The position numbers and the translations under genes are program-made. Of a stretch of 64,000 bases of DNA, positions 46,001 through 59,600 are shown in pieces. The notes below the pieces were generated by a model. It did not search any database and had not been told where the DNA came from. It saw only the letters and a list, made by a program, of their open reading frames with translations. Within the stretch, counting starts at the first letter, position 1. The number at the start of each line of letters is the position of its first letter. Source of the stretch: Diphasiastrum complanatum (taxonomy: Eukaryota; Streptophyta; Lycopodiopsida; Lycopodiales; Lycopodiaceae); the NCBI GenBank assembly GCA_029204225.1, contig CM055096.1, forward strand, positions 69,709,444 through 69,773,443, in the 5' to 3' direction.

Positions 46001-49000
46001 TTGCCAGGAGACTTCCGACCATTACGAGCGCATTGCAGGTGATAAGCTATTCTCCCATAGCATGTTGGTTGACCCCTGGTACGTTGGTTTCATTTCTTGA
46101 AAAAGTTGTCTCTCTGACATGCAAATTTTAATCCTTGCAGACAAAGATATCTGATTTGGAGCGCCAGGATGACTTGCCTACGGACAACACCCATCCCATG
46201 CCTGTAGAAGACCTAAGCACACAGTTGATGGCAGAGAGAGAGAGGGAGCTTGCCGAGATGAGAGAGAGAGAGCTTGGGCTTGAGCACAGAGAGCCTCCAT
46301 TGTACGAGGCAGATGAGCCAGTGTCAGAGGATGATCAGGATGAGCCCATTCGGGTTGTGTTCGCCAGATCAGAGTGGGATGAGGCATATGATACAGGTGT
46401 TGGGCACATGCCTAGAGCAGGGGTCACAGGTGCATCACGTGGTAGAGGTAGGACACATGCCACAGATTATACTGGGAGACGGGCAGGGCACACAGGGGGG
46501 GGGCAGTGGCATACCTTCTTATGTTGATATGATGGAGGAGGCTCTTGATAGGGGGCAGAGTGATTTGGGTTTACCTTCCGCAGCTGCTTGGATGCGTGCA
46601 TCATAGAGCCACAGGCATTTCTACGACAACACACCAGAGGAGTCACCAGATGACTTTGATTGTACCAATTGGGAGGCCATGCAGGTTTCGCATGGTGCAC
46701 AGGATGAGGCACGGGATGATCTAGAGGATGGTGCACATGATGAGTCCCAAAGCCCAGAGCATTTGTATTCAGATGCCCAGCTGGACGACTTGATTGCCAC
46801 ATTGGATTCAGAGGCCCAGCAGATGCCGAGCGTCAGGGCGCCCCCATCCTCTCTAGCCAACATGCCCTACACAGAGTCTCAGCCAGAGCAGCTACACGAG
46901 GTGCATGTAGTTCCTCCAGTTCCTCAGAGGGTGTACATGCGCCGCACAACACCTCCAGTGCCACCAATGCCGTTGAGGCCTGCAGCCCCTCCATCGCCAT
47001 CCACTTCTGCAGCACCAGGTCTCCATGGCAGGCCACCATCTGTGCCCATGTTTTCTCTTGCCGCGCCCAGATCCACAGTGGCTCCTCCAGTGGCTCCAGT
47101 GACCAGATTTTCTCTTGCAGCGCCCACATCCACAGTGGCTCCTCAAGTGGCAGCACCCAGGATGTACCAGTACCGGCCACCGCAGCGCCCCTTCCAGTAC
47201 ATATCGCCGCTATACTTGCCTCCTGCAGGGACGGCCCCTCCACAGCCAGTTCCTCCACCAGCAGCAGCCCCACGGGCACACACTCCACGGACCTATCCTC
47301 CACTATCAGTTGCACAGCGACACCCATCTTTGGCTTCTCTATCCCAACCGGCCTCAGCTTGGGCCCAGCCTAGCCAGCCAGGTGATCTTCATGGGGTATG
47401 AGGCATTGACAGCTCCCCTCGTCCGCAAGAGACCAGGAAGGCTCAAGGGTGCACCGAACAAGAAAGGCAGAGCACAGAAACAACCAGGGAAGAGAGGACG
47501 ACCTCGCAGGGCCCAAGGTGCAGGTAGAGGTGCACTATCACAGCCAGCTGGAGCAGGTCTAGTCGGTTTGGCTTGCTTGGGGGCTGATGCAGAGGCAGAT
47601 TGGGAGGATGAGGATGACGAGTCCTCCTCCTCGGATACACAGCCCATGCCAGTTCCAGACAGGCATAGATATTAGTTGCGAGAGTCAACTCGGGGCCCTG
47701 AGTTGTCTCCGGAGCATTCGTTTGAGTTAGAGCCCGAGCATTGGTTGTAGCTCTGTTATTTTATTTTTAGCAGTTTGATATCATGTTCCATGTTTGGCGG
47801 CCAGATGGTCTAACACTGTATTCAGACCATTTTCCATATTATATCTAGTGTTGGACGTATTTTATTTGCTGCACATTGTGTATATGTCAATTTGTAATTG
47901 TGATGCTCTGTTTTTTTGGGCCTAGAAAGCTTACAATGGATATTATATTGCCTTGAAAAGCACTGAGGTACTAAAAGTACATATGACACAAGCCACGTAG
48001 GCCTACCATAGGCTTGTGTAGCTTGCCACATGGCCTACCACTGGCTTGTGTAGTAGGCCACATAGGCCTACTATCTACCAAGCCTATCATAGGTTGCCAC
48101 ATGGCAAGCCACGTAGGCCTGCCACATGGCAAATCATGCAAGCTTGGGGTTTGCCTACCATAGGCTTGTGTGGCAAGCCAACCAAGCTCTGCCATGTAGG
48201 TCTGAGTGGACCCAGAGAGAGATCGATAGAGAGGTGGGCTCGAAATCTGACACGTGGCAAGCCATGTAGGCCTACCATAGGCTTGCGTGATAGACCACAT
48301 AGGCATGACATAAGCCTCATGTTTGTCATGCAAGCATGTTGCAGTTTGCCATATAGGCTTGCCATAGGCTTGTGTGGCAAGCCAACCAGGCTCTACCACG
48401 TAGGCTTGAGTGGACCTAGAGAGAGAGAGAGAGAGGTGGGGCTCGCAAGTTACCACTTGGAAAAAAAAAACTCGTAGGGTTTTAAGGATTAAGGAAAAGA
48501 CACAATGATGGTCCATATAGATGAATACATCTTCTGTATACCTATTTTGGAAAAGAACTGAGCACATTCAACGTGACAAATATGAAAAGAATTGGCTCAA
48601 AATGACCTTTGCACGCATCTTAGATGAGCACATAAGCATCACTCTATTCTTAGTACCACATAAGACATCGCATCACTTTTTCACATTCGATTCCCGCTGT
48701 AGTTAGTTCGTCTGGACAAGTACAATGGTCAAATCTTGTTTTGCTTAAACTTTCCCTATGCTTTAAAAGTGATAAAAGCAAGAATTGCAAAGAACCAAGG
48801 CATTGAATCAAACCTGATATTATGAAAATGCTGCTGCATTTGATTTTTCAGTTGAACTCCATCTGCACCACACGAAAGCTGAGCTTCATTGAATGGAACT
48901 GGACATGCTTTTTGTAATCTCTTGTTCATAACTATTTGTACGATCAGTGAACAAGTCTCATTATCTTCTATAGCATTTCCAGTGCTATAATCAGCTTGTG

Positions 49001-52000
49001 ACAGAAAATCTGCTGCCTGGATTAAGTATGTTTTCAAATATTAGACTTTCCCAGAGAACTCTCGACAATGGAAATTTACTAAAGAAAAAGCTCGATTTCA
49101 AAAGAAATATGAACCTTAACCAACATTCAAAGAAACAAAACTGGCATTCATTTAACTTTAGAAGAGCAAATAAAATAAGCTAAGCCAATTGGAGGTGAAA
49201 CTCGGAGGTTTGATCCTTTTGTCTTTCAAGAATGATATCAAAGGGAACACATTTCAACCTGGCATTTGCATCGAACATCTCTTAGGATTATTATCAATGC
49301 AAAGAAATGGAAAATAAGGATGAGTTGTGCTCACCTTGGTTACTGCTCGAAGCACAAAAAGATATGTGAAGAAGAGGTTTTGCACACGCTCAGGAAACTT
49401 TAAAACCCGTTCATAGAAGAGAGAAATGTTTGGACCCCACTGCAACATAAATGATCAAGCGACTTCAGAATGGGTTAGTCTAATCAAGACTATGCTTGCA
49501 TTATGTCAAAAGCAATGGTCCTGCATGACCATTTGTGACTGGATGTGGACCAATGCACACACAGAAAACTCACATTGTCAGTAATGTGAAAGCCAACTCA
49601 AAACTGTTTTAAGCAACGCTTAATCTCCAATATGCCGAAAACGAAAAAGACTGATACATACATAATTAGATGGTTCATCTAGTAGATAATCTGCAGCGAC
49701 ATGTGCTGAAATAGAGGTGTGCAACCCTGAAATTAGCTTGTAGAGCACTCTCCTTTCTGTGCATGAGTCATTCTGACCATCTGTGTAACATAAAACCAAA
49801 CAGAAAGAGTAGGAGATGCATTCTTATACAACTATATTAATATGCCAAGAAGGTGATGGTTTGTTTACCAACAAAAGAATGCCATAAATGATTTACTTAA
49901 TACTAACAGCAAAGCAATTTACTTGAGGTGAATAGGAGATTAAAAAGTGTACAACTAAAAAAGCACAAATATAGGTGGCCAAGGACCTCGCCTTTGGTTT
50001 CAGCACTCAGCTTTTTACATATAATAAAAGTCCGCTTCTGTTTTCACCCGATCCTTATTATATTGCGAAGTATTGAACTCTGAAATTGTAATGCAAAAGA
50101 AGAAAGCACAAGAGTTTCTTAAATCGATCCCCTTCATAACTAATGTAAAGGAGCTTATATGAAACCATGTGGTAGGAGGATTGCCCAACTTTACCTTTCA
50201 AAGGCTATACAGGGCTGAAACTTACGTTCGTACATGCTATTGCTCCATTCCAATTATTCCCCCTGCGTTCATTTTGATCAACGGTGCTCATAGTGTGAGA
50301 TAGACAGAGAGTGGCAGAGTGATCATGCGTGTGTTTTAATGCCATTATGCTGTTGTCATCTTTGATCAGGCAACTATCTGCTGTTTGTAAGTGATCGTCT
50401 AACTGGGCTGTTGGTGCCTCCTTTAGGCCACAAAGGGCTATATGAATCTTGCAGACTTGATGTTCAGGATTATTAAAATCTTGTCGGAGGGTCATTTCTT
50501 GAAGAAGCTATGTCAAATTCTTGTAATACGTGTTGGAGCAGGTTTAGAATTCAAGATTGGAACCAAAGTGGCTTGTTTTCAGCAATGAAGATCTTGATGG
50601 CCAATCTTAAATTTTCTTAAAGTTGAAATCATCGCATTACAAGCAGAAAGGAAGCTCTTTAAGGAGGTGGCGGACAGCCTCAAGCAACAAATGCACCAAC
50701 TAAAGCAAGAGAAGGAAACACTCCCAACTCGGCCAAATTTCATGGACACTAGAGTAAACTTGATCAACATAAGGAGTAATCTAAGACATTGGTAGTCGAG
50801 CCAAAAAATCCCATGAGATTTCTCAAGACCACTTTTAGCCACCATAATTCAAGGATTTAAAAGGTGTGGAGGACAAAAAGAGATACACTTCTTATCCGCT
50901 TTACATCCATAGTCAAAAGAAAGGAGGTCTTGAGTCAGAGGGCCAAATAACAAGGCATAGACCTTACTTATATATAGGTGGAGAAGCGCGGAAAGGCCCT
51001 CTAAGAAGCACAAAACAAAGGTAAGAGGCCCTTCTATTATGATGGTAAGGTCAGGGTCTAGGATAAGGGATCATCCCCTACTGATCAGAAATAAGGAGTT
51101 GGGACCCCGGGCATGGGAGCACCTCGGGGTCCTCACAACACCACTTGCGGATTAGCTTCTGGAACTGTAATGGAATCCATTCACCAGTTAACAAGAGATT
51201 GAGAGACATTATCGTCATCGGAGAGATCATTTTCTTCAGGGAGACACATCTGAGCAGAGAGGGTGATTTCCCCCCTTTGGCAGGATTCACGTGGGACTTA
51301 GCTTATCACCTAGAGACCAGATTAGCAGGTTGCAGAGGTTTGGGTGACGTTGCCTCTCTTTACAGAGATTCTTTAAATCCAGTCATTGAGATAGTTCATC
51401 GTTATGAGCAGGTCAAATATCTCTCGTGCAGGCTTCATGGACAGAGCATTGGACTGGATCGGGATGTCTATGTAGCAGCTTGCTACTTTCCCCCAAAACT
51501 TCTTCCTTTGTGGAGGGAGTTGGCTCCCCATATGCTGATCTGTCCATTAACATCATTTCATTTTCCAAGCGGGATCATGTGGTTTTCTTGGGAGATATTA
51601 ACACCTGCACTTCTTGCCGTCATAATGAGATTCATGTAGAGTCTGGCCCCCTTCGTCTGCATCGATTGGACAGTGAGGATCTTGGTATTATTTAATCATC
51701 GGCTAATAGTGAGGGATGACCACATCTTATGGCAAGCACCTGCTTCATTTGGGTGCATCTCATGAGCTGGTCATTTCTTATAAACTTTATAGGTGGCCTA
51801 ATTCAAGTGACATCACTTGTCACCGACTCACCTGCACAGTGGGGGGCTAGTGTCATCAATTACCTCATGGGGTCACACGCTCTTCTTCCACTTATATCGA
51901 ATTTCACTGTCAGACCTTCCACCCTGTCCAACCCTTCATCATCACTCTCCATCCTTGGGACAGTCAGTCATCACACATCCCCACCATCCACACACCTCTT

Positions 52001-55000
52001 TCCTATGTACCTTGCTATACTTTTCGCTCATCGTATATATAGACCAGGAATCCGTTTGGGTGAATCCCATGAGCCAGTCATTTCTTATAACCTTTCTGGG
52101 TGGCCTACTTGTCACCTGCACAGTGCGGGGTATAGTGTCGATTACCTCATGGGGTCACCAGCTCTCCTTCCACTTATATCAAATTTCACCGTCACACCTT
52201 CCACCCTATCCAATCATTCATCATCACTCTCCATCCTTGGGACAGCCAGTCATCACACATCCCCACCATCGACCACAACATCCACGCACCTTTCCTGTAC
52301 ACCTTGCTATACTTTTCACTCATCATACATCCCCCTATACCAGGAATCCCTTCATTCCATAATCCAGAATCTCCCACATGACAACCCGTTGGAAAACCAA
52401 GTTACAAGCTACCTTCCTTGTCACGACTTACTACTCTCCATACAGCGGCAACCCTTACCTTTCCGTCTACACCCTATAAACCCAAACCAACCTCAAGATG
52501 CTCTTGCCACCCACAACACCCTTGGTGGTATGACATGGAATGTCGTCAGGTTCATGATCAAGTCATCTGGGCCCACGAGAATGAAGGTAGAAGACTCTTT
52601 GACCTTCTATTTAGTTCTTCTTCTGGAGCCCTTTGGCATGAGTTCTTACCATGTGCCCCACTCCCTTTATTATCATATTACCCTCTACACTATACACACT
52701 ATAGTTTTTTGCCCAATTCAAATTGACTGTTTGAATCAGAGCAATTCAGTTTATTCAAATTGCTAGATTAGGCTCCAAATCAACGAATTGGATTTTGGGT
52801 TTGTGATTTTACAAAAAAGTTTCATTCTTCTAGTATCAAGCCATAAATTTCAAGATTTGGGTCATTCAGCAGGCCAATTTGAGCCAATTTCCACAAGAAG
52901 CTAATTCAGGCCCATGGCCAATTCCAATTCAAGTTTGAATCATCAGCTTATTGCCTTTGAATCAGCGATTCATGAAACTCTAGTACATAGTAACTTCCCC
53001 GACCATCCAAGTTCTCCTTCTTCACATCTGACTTGGTCCATACTGCCATAGATAACCTAAGAACTAGACATGCTTGGGAAATTGAGGACTTGGAAGCCGA
53101 ACTCTTGATTCATGTCATAGATATCTTAGTCCCCATTATAGCCAATCTCCTAAATAAAGTCGTCACCTTTGGTTTCCCTCCATCTTGGTGCTCAAATATC
53201 ATCCACTCCATCTGCAAGAGCGGTGACCCCATCAAACATGAGAGCTACCGCACTATCATGATTAAACATGTTGTGGCCAAGCTTTAACAGATGATCTTGT
53301 AGTTAGTCGAGAGTTGTGAGGTAGAATCCAGATGTCTACACGCTATGGGTCAGACAGGTATTAGAGCTTAGCATTCCACATCGGATCATATATTCACACT
53401 CCGATCCATTAATTGTGATGGCCAGGGCCAAGAAAGAGAGGGTTATTGTTTTGGTGACTTCAAGAAAGCTTTCGACTCAATTCCAAGCCACCTACTTACT
53501 TGGAGCCTACATGATCTTGGATTCTCCACAGATACAATTCTAACGGTCATGGCTATTTACGAGAGGGTGGTCTTGGGCTATTTCAGGTCATATAGGGATA
53601 TCTCAGCTAGTATGCAACACTATCAGAGTGAAGCAAGGGTGTTCTCTCACCCAGCTTGTTTGGGCTATATATCGATGAGCTACAACAAGTCATCGGTTAG
53701 GATGGTTGTTATGTCCATGTCCTGAATATAGGATTCAGTATAATCCTAGGCTTCGATACACGGTACTTCAGTGCTCGAGATTATTGGTTACATCACGTCA
53801 TATTGGACGAGACCCGTAAAGTAATTAATAACCTTGTGAGGCCCAGTCACACTATTTGGAGTTAGTACATGGTTTAGGACAGTCAATGCATGTGTAGAGT
53901 ATCAATAGCAATGCATGACTACATGCACAGGAAGATTTGGGGCCTATATGACCCTGAAAACTCGCCCTACTCCATTCATTTGGTCATTCATTGCCAGGTT
54001 CTCTCACTCTACTCTTGCTTCCTAATCCGTGGCTCGGAGGTGAAGCTTCTAGAAATTGATCGGTTGCTTCTACTTGGTTGGGTGGTTTACTCCACAGTGT
54101 GTGCTCTTGTGTTTTGTCTTGTAAGCGGGATCTTGAGGAGCTTTCCCTTACATTGGTATTAGAGCAAGGCTCATGAAGAGGTGTTGCTTTTCGTCGAATT
54201 TTTGGACTAGATCATTTGGGATTCTCATCCAGGTGCAGAACAAGATTCCAAGTGGGATTCTCCTAGTTTCCATTTGCATGTCGTTAAAATCCATCTCTCT
54301 CGAGTATCTCTTTGGATTTATGAAAGATTGTCCTGTCTCTGCGGCATACAGTGTAGTAGGGGAGACAAAAGTATCAAATATCCGACACTTACTCGGGGCA
54401 TCCCAAACGGATCCCTGGAAGCAGACACGCTCAAGTTGGACCAAGGAGGCATGTCCCTTCCCAAGTCTGGCTGTAGCTGCATGTCTCATACCAAATATAG
54501 GACCAGTGAGAAGAACCCCGAGATGGGTGTAGGATGACACAATCTCCAACGGCTGTCCATCTAGAAAAAGCTCCAGTCGCTGCATGAAATCCCTGGATGT
54601 GTTGAAGACCATAATTTTGGTCTTCTTAGTGTTGACCCGCAAACCCCATCTAGTACAGAAACCATGAAGACTATCTCTGTAGTCCCTCTCTAGTCGAGGA
54701 GACTAAAGCAATATCATTTGCATATAGGAGAATGGCAATCAGGATATCCCCAAGTAGGCAACTTGTACCACCGCTCTGCTCGATGATCCTCTCAAGCTCG
54801 TCAATTTAGAGTCCAAATAGTGTAGGTGAAAGGGAACAACCCTGTTTCACCCCGATGGTACTCCATATGTGCTCTGAGAGGTCAGTGTCACCCCGAAAAC
54901 ATCCAAGAACTCGCTCATACAGTGCCATCACAGCTAGAACTGTGTCAGTAGAGAAGCCAAGATCATGTAGATGCTGGATGAGAAGACAGCCTGGAACAGA

Positions 55001-56536
55001 ATCAAAGGCTTTCCTGAAGTCAACAAAGCAACAGTAAACCCTCTGTCTCCTATGCCTGGCTTCCTCAACGATAGCTCGAAAGACATGATCTGTGGTGGAA
55101 TGGTGAGCCCGAAAGCCAGCCTGGCCCAATGCATATAGTCTCCTGGTCTCAGCCTCAGAACTGATCGCTGACTGAAGTATAGCACCATAAAGCTTCGCTA
55201 TGACATGGTCAATCATGATAGTACGGTAGTTACCAGGATTCGTGGGGTCACCATTTTTGTGGATGGGGTGGATGATATTAGTGCACCAGGAGTGGGGGAA
55301 GCCAGAGACGACAACACGGTTAAGCAAAGTGGCTGAGTGGGTGATAGTAGATCTGCCGCATGAATCAAAAGTTTTGATTCAAGGTCTTCTATGTCTCTAG
55401 TGCAGTGGGTCTTCTTTCTCTTTATGGCCGCAATGACCATTTCAGAGGTGAAGAAGGTGAATTCATTGGGACGGGGGGAGATGGAAATGGGCGAGTCAGT
55501 AGGTATGGTGTAGAGTGAGGTAGTGTAGGTGGACCATCAATGTAGGTCGTCAAGAAGAGGGAGTGGATCACAAGGGATAAATGCATGCCAAAAGGCGCTA
55601 GTGGAGGAACTAAACAAGGAAGCAACAGAGGATCATGTGTACGTGCATGTGTAACATGGAACTCTCTCCTAATGCCATTAGCTAGTTTCACAAAACTCTT
55701 TCATCCTATTGGAGATGGAAGAACCCAACTGGAAGGATAAAAAGGAGTGATCAAAGAGAGTAGTGTGAATGACCTCGAAGTTTGATATCAGTGGAAAGAG
55801 GGATGGTGACCCAACCATGAGGTAATCAACAACATTATGTCCGCCACTATGAGGATAGCATGTGTAGCTGCAAGAATCAGGACAACAAGCTAGGCCATTA
55901 TAAATGGCTAGCTCGTGAACTTCTCCAAGCTGTAGCAGATACTCACCGTAAGTAGTAATAGGACCGAGTGCGTCAGATGAAGTCCTGGTAACGCCCACAT
56001 CATCACAATCAATGGCCCGTGTGCGTAGGTGGTCATCAACATCATGGAACTCTACTTGTCGCTCAGTTGTTTTGGCGTTAAAATCACCAGTAAGAAGAAT
56101 AGAGCCACGATCTAAGAATCTGATAATATCTGTGGAGAGATCAGTGAAGGGAGAGCCAATGCCCTCTACGTAAGAGGACGACTCTGGGGGAAAGTAGCAT
56201 GCAGCAATAAAGAAATCTCTGGCCAATCCGATATCACGTCCAATGAGATGGACCCATATATAGCATGCGTGATCGTCGTGTCTGATAAACTCTATAATCG
56301 GGTGTAGAGACTCCCTGTATAAACATGCAACCCCGCTTGAACCTCTACCACTCATAGATCTCGCCTCTGCCATGTAAACTGAATCTCATCTGTAGCTTGA
56401 GAATGTAGGTAGCCCTTTGATTTGCTGGCTCTCGTGTGTCTCCATAAAGAAAAGAATATCCCTATCTATAATAAAATCCATAGGGTCGCAGAAGAGTGTA
56501 TACCGTTGCAATTCCAAATACCAATACCAATACCAT

Positions 56537-56633
<97 letters not shown>

Positions 56634-59600
56634 TTGATTTGCATTTGCCTTGTGTGTGTGTGTGTGATTGAGTGGGTGTGTGAGGAGGGTAAGTGGGTGT
56701 GTGACAAGTGTGTGATTATTAATGTCTTTTCCATGCCAAAAGGCGTATAAGACTAATGAAGTATGTGGTAACCATGGGAGCGTATAAAAACGTCTCCAAC
56801 TGTAATAAAGAAAACATCTAGTGCAAACTATAATAGACCTGTGTGGGAGTGTGTGCATAATGGTCATAAGTATCTATGGCAAGATGTCAAGGCGGTGCTG
56901 CTGCTGCTGGATGTTGTAAAAAGATGCAATGCGGACCACAGACTGGGAAAGCGCTGGAGCTTGCCAGCGTCGTCTGTGAGCATGAGCACGTGCACGTGTA
57001 GTAGTAGTGGTACTACGCCTCTGCGTAGAACGTCTGATAATCCTGGTGGTAACAGGATGGTGGGAGGTACACTGTCTCTGATCTTTATGAGCATGAGAGC
57101 GGTCGTCATCCTCGTCATTGTCATAATCATAATCCTCATCCTCAGGCACTCATCTCCGCCTAGTAAAGAATGAGGTAATCAATGGCTGTGAGGTAAAATG
57201 CTGGGGTGTCTCGTATAAATCTCTCCGTAGTATGTGTGTGACATGTGTATGTGCATTGTGTGTGTGAGAGAGTGTGTGAGAGTGATTGATAATTGTGTGT
57301 GTGTGTGTGAGAGTGTGTGCGTGAGTCTTGAGAGCGATTGATGATTGGTGAGTGTGTGTGCATGAGGGTGAACCACGATAATTGATTGAAGATTCAACAC
57401 TCAAGATCTCAAGTTGTGATTGGTCTTCCTGCCACCTAATGCCATGCCGAGGACGAGAGATCCGTTATGGGATCATGTCACCATTGATGCCGCTTACGGT
57501 ACCTCCTACATGAAGAGGTGGACTTGTAGATACTGCCACATCTCCTTCACAGGTGCGTCTGCTCGAATTAGGGCACATTTATACCATCAACATGGATACA
57601 ATATAGCTGTAGGAAATCAAAGTGAAGATCCTTCTAGCATTCAATCTCCATATACAAGAAGAGGGAGAGGGTTAGGCGCCCTCAAGGAGAGAGAAAGTAG
57701 TAACAATGCTAGAAAGGGAATGAATTACAAATGAATAATGAGTACATACAAGTAGGCCTTCCAAGGGCCTAGACTCTTCCAAACCCTAAGTTCATCCACT
57801 ACTAATTATAGGGCACCCCCAAAAGTCAAGATAGGGCCCCTTAACATAATTAGACTTTACTTGGACCCACGAGTTATTACTAGACCAAAATTGGATCCAA
57901 CTTAGCTAAAACTAACTTAACATGGTCTAATTAATAAACCTAACCCATGGTTACACAAGTCTCGACCTTGTGGGTCAAAGTAACCTATGGGAAACTAACA
58001 TTATCATTTATTATTTCTAACACCCTCCTTAAATGATAATGTAAAAAACATAACATGACATGAAGTAGAATGGAAAAATTGCAACAAAATGCAAAATGTT
58101 GCTTGCTGCCCAAAATTTCATGTAGCCAAAAAAAAACTCCAACTCGAAGTAGTCGAAGTAGCCGAAATCTCATCCCCAATCATGCCCGATGTAGAAGAGA
58201 TGTAGAATACAAAGTGCGGTAGCATCAAGTCGAAGAGTGAAGACAAGCATGCTCCATCCAAAGTAGGTAACCAAAAATCTAGCCACAAGCCGAAATATGG
58301 ATTTGCAATCCATCAATGGTTCCCACATGATTCCATAAGTCTTCTTACCACAAGAAACATACTCTTTTACCATCACATCTTACTATCAATGATCTGCACC
58401 AACAATAGGTAAGGCAACACCGTCATCATAAGAAGTAAGCATCAAAACAGGAAAATCAGCATAAGGTACTGATTTTGGTGAGGCATGTGTGTTTCCTCCA
58501 AGGTAAAAAGATTCTTTGCTATCCCGCAAAGACTCGGATAGCCAACAAGAGGCTGTAGCAGGCTGTCCAACAGCCACAAAATCACCAACACTTTGCTGTC
58601 CAAAGTGTTCTGTGGACCTTGTTGTCCAAAACCTTCCACAAGCTGTTCCCAATGCATAATAGGATGCTCACGATGCAACATAGGCTGAAAATGATCAATA
58701 AACCATGGCTGAATCTGCTGTCCACCATCTTCAAGAAAAAAACTAGCAGCTTGCCACTTTGACATACTACATTCTTGAAAGTTGATTCCTGAATCTTTCT
58801 TAATTTTTGATCATATTTTTTAATTTGTACTATGTAGTGTCATCATGTATGGCATATGCGGCTATGTCTCTACTCTCTAAATTTTGGTTTGTCATCCTTA
58901 GATGTCTCTAAATTTGAAATATATGAGTCATGACACATTGACAACTTACAATTGACTCTTTGGAGGTCAGATCCTACTTGTTTCCTAGGCCAAGGCACAA
59001 AGGGTGGCACCTGGCGGTTTACAGATTTGAAATTGATAACAGATTCACAATGAGCTCTATGTTCCTAAGCTTGCAAGGAATGTATGATCCGTCGAATGTA
59101 TAGCCAATCAAGAGATGAAGGTGGAACTCTAGTACAGCAAAGATAAGTTCTTAGTGAAGAACTTGAAGAATGACTTCAAAGTTGAGGCAAACGGAGTCTG
59201 AAGTGATGGCAACTACAACAAGTTGCAAGCCGTGATTGATCATCAAGCAATTATAGCACAAAAAGATGATTGAAGTCATCTTTGGCCTTCTTCGTGACAA
59301 ACGAATGTCAAGGGGCACCTAAAATTGTGGATGAATCAAAAATTTGGAAAGCATCAAAATACTAAGTTCACATCAGGTGAAGTAGATAAGGAAAAAAACA
59401 CTTCGGAGCTAATACACATTGATATTTGGGGACTGGCTAAGATGCAATCAATTGGAGGTTAGTCATACTTTGCCACTTTTGTTGATGAACGGAAAATTTC
59501 GCCCTTCAAGGGAAGAGATTCAAGTAGTAAAAGAGAAACATTTTCATCTACAAACAGGGGTGGAAAAAATTGAGTGACAAGCCCCTCTCATGACAGGTAA

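Noticed and set aside
46467-47688. Minus-strand frames rich in Trp, Gly and Arg opposite the Pro-rich tail
   Set aside because: They are antisense of Pro/Ala-rich codons; no motif and no conserved start.
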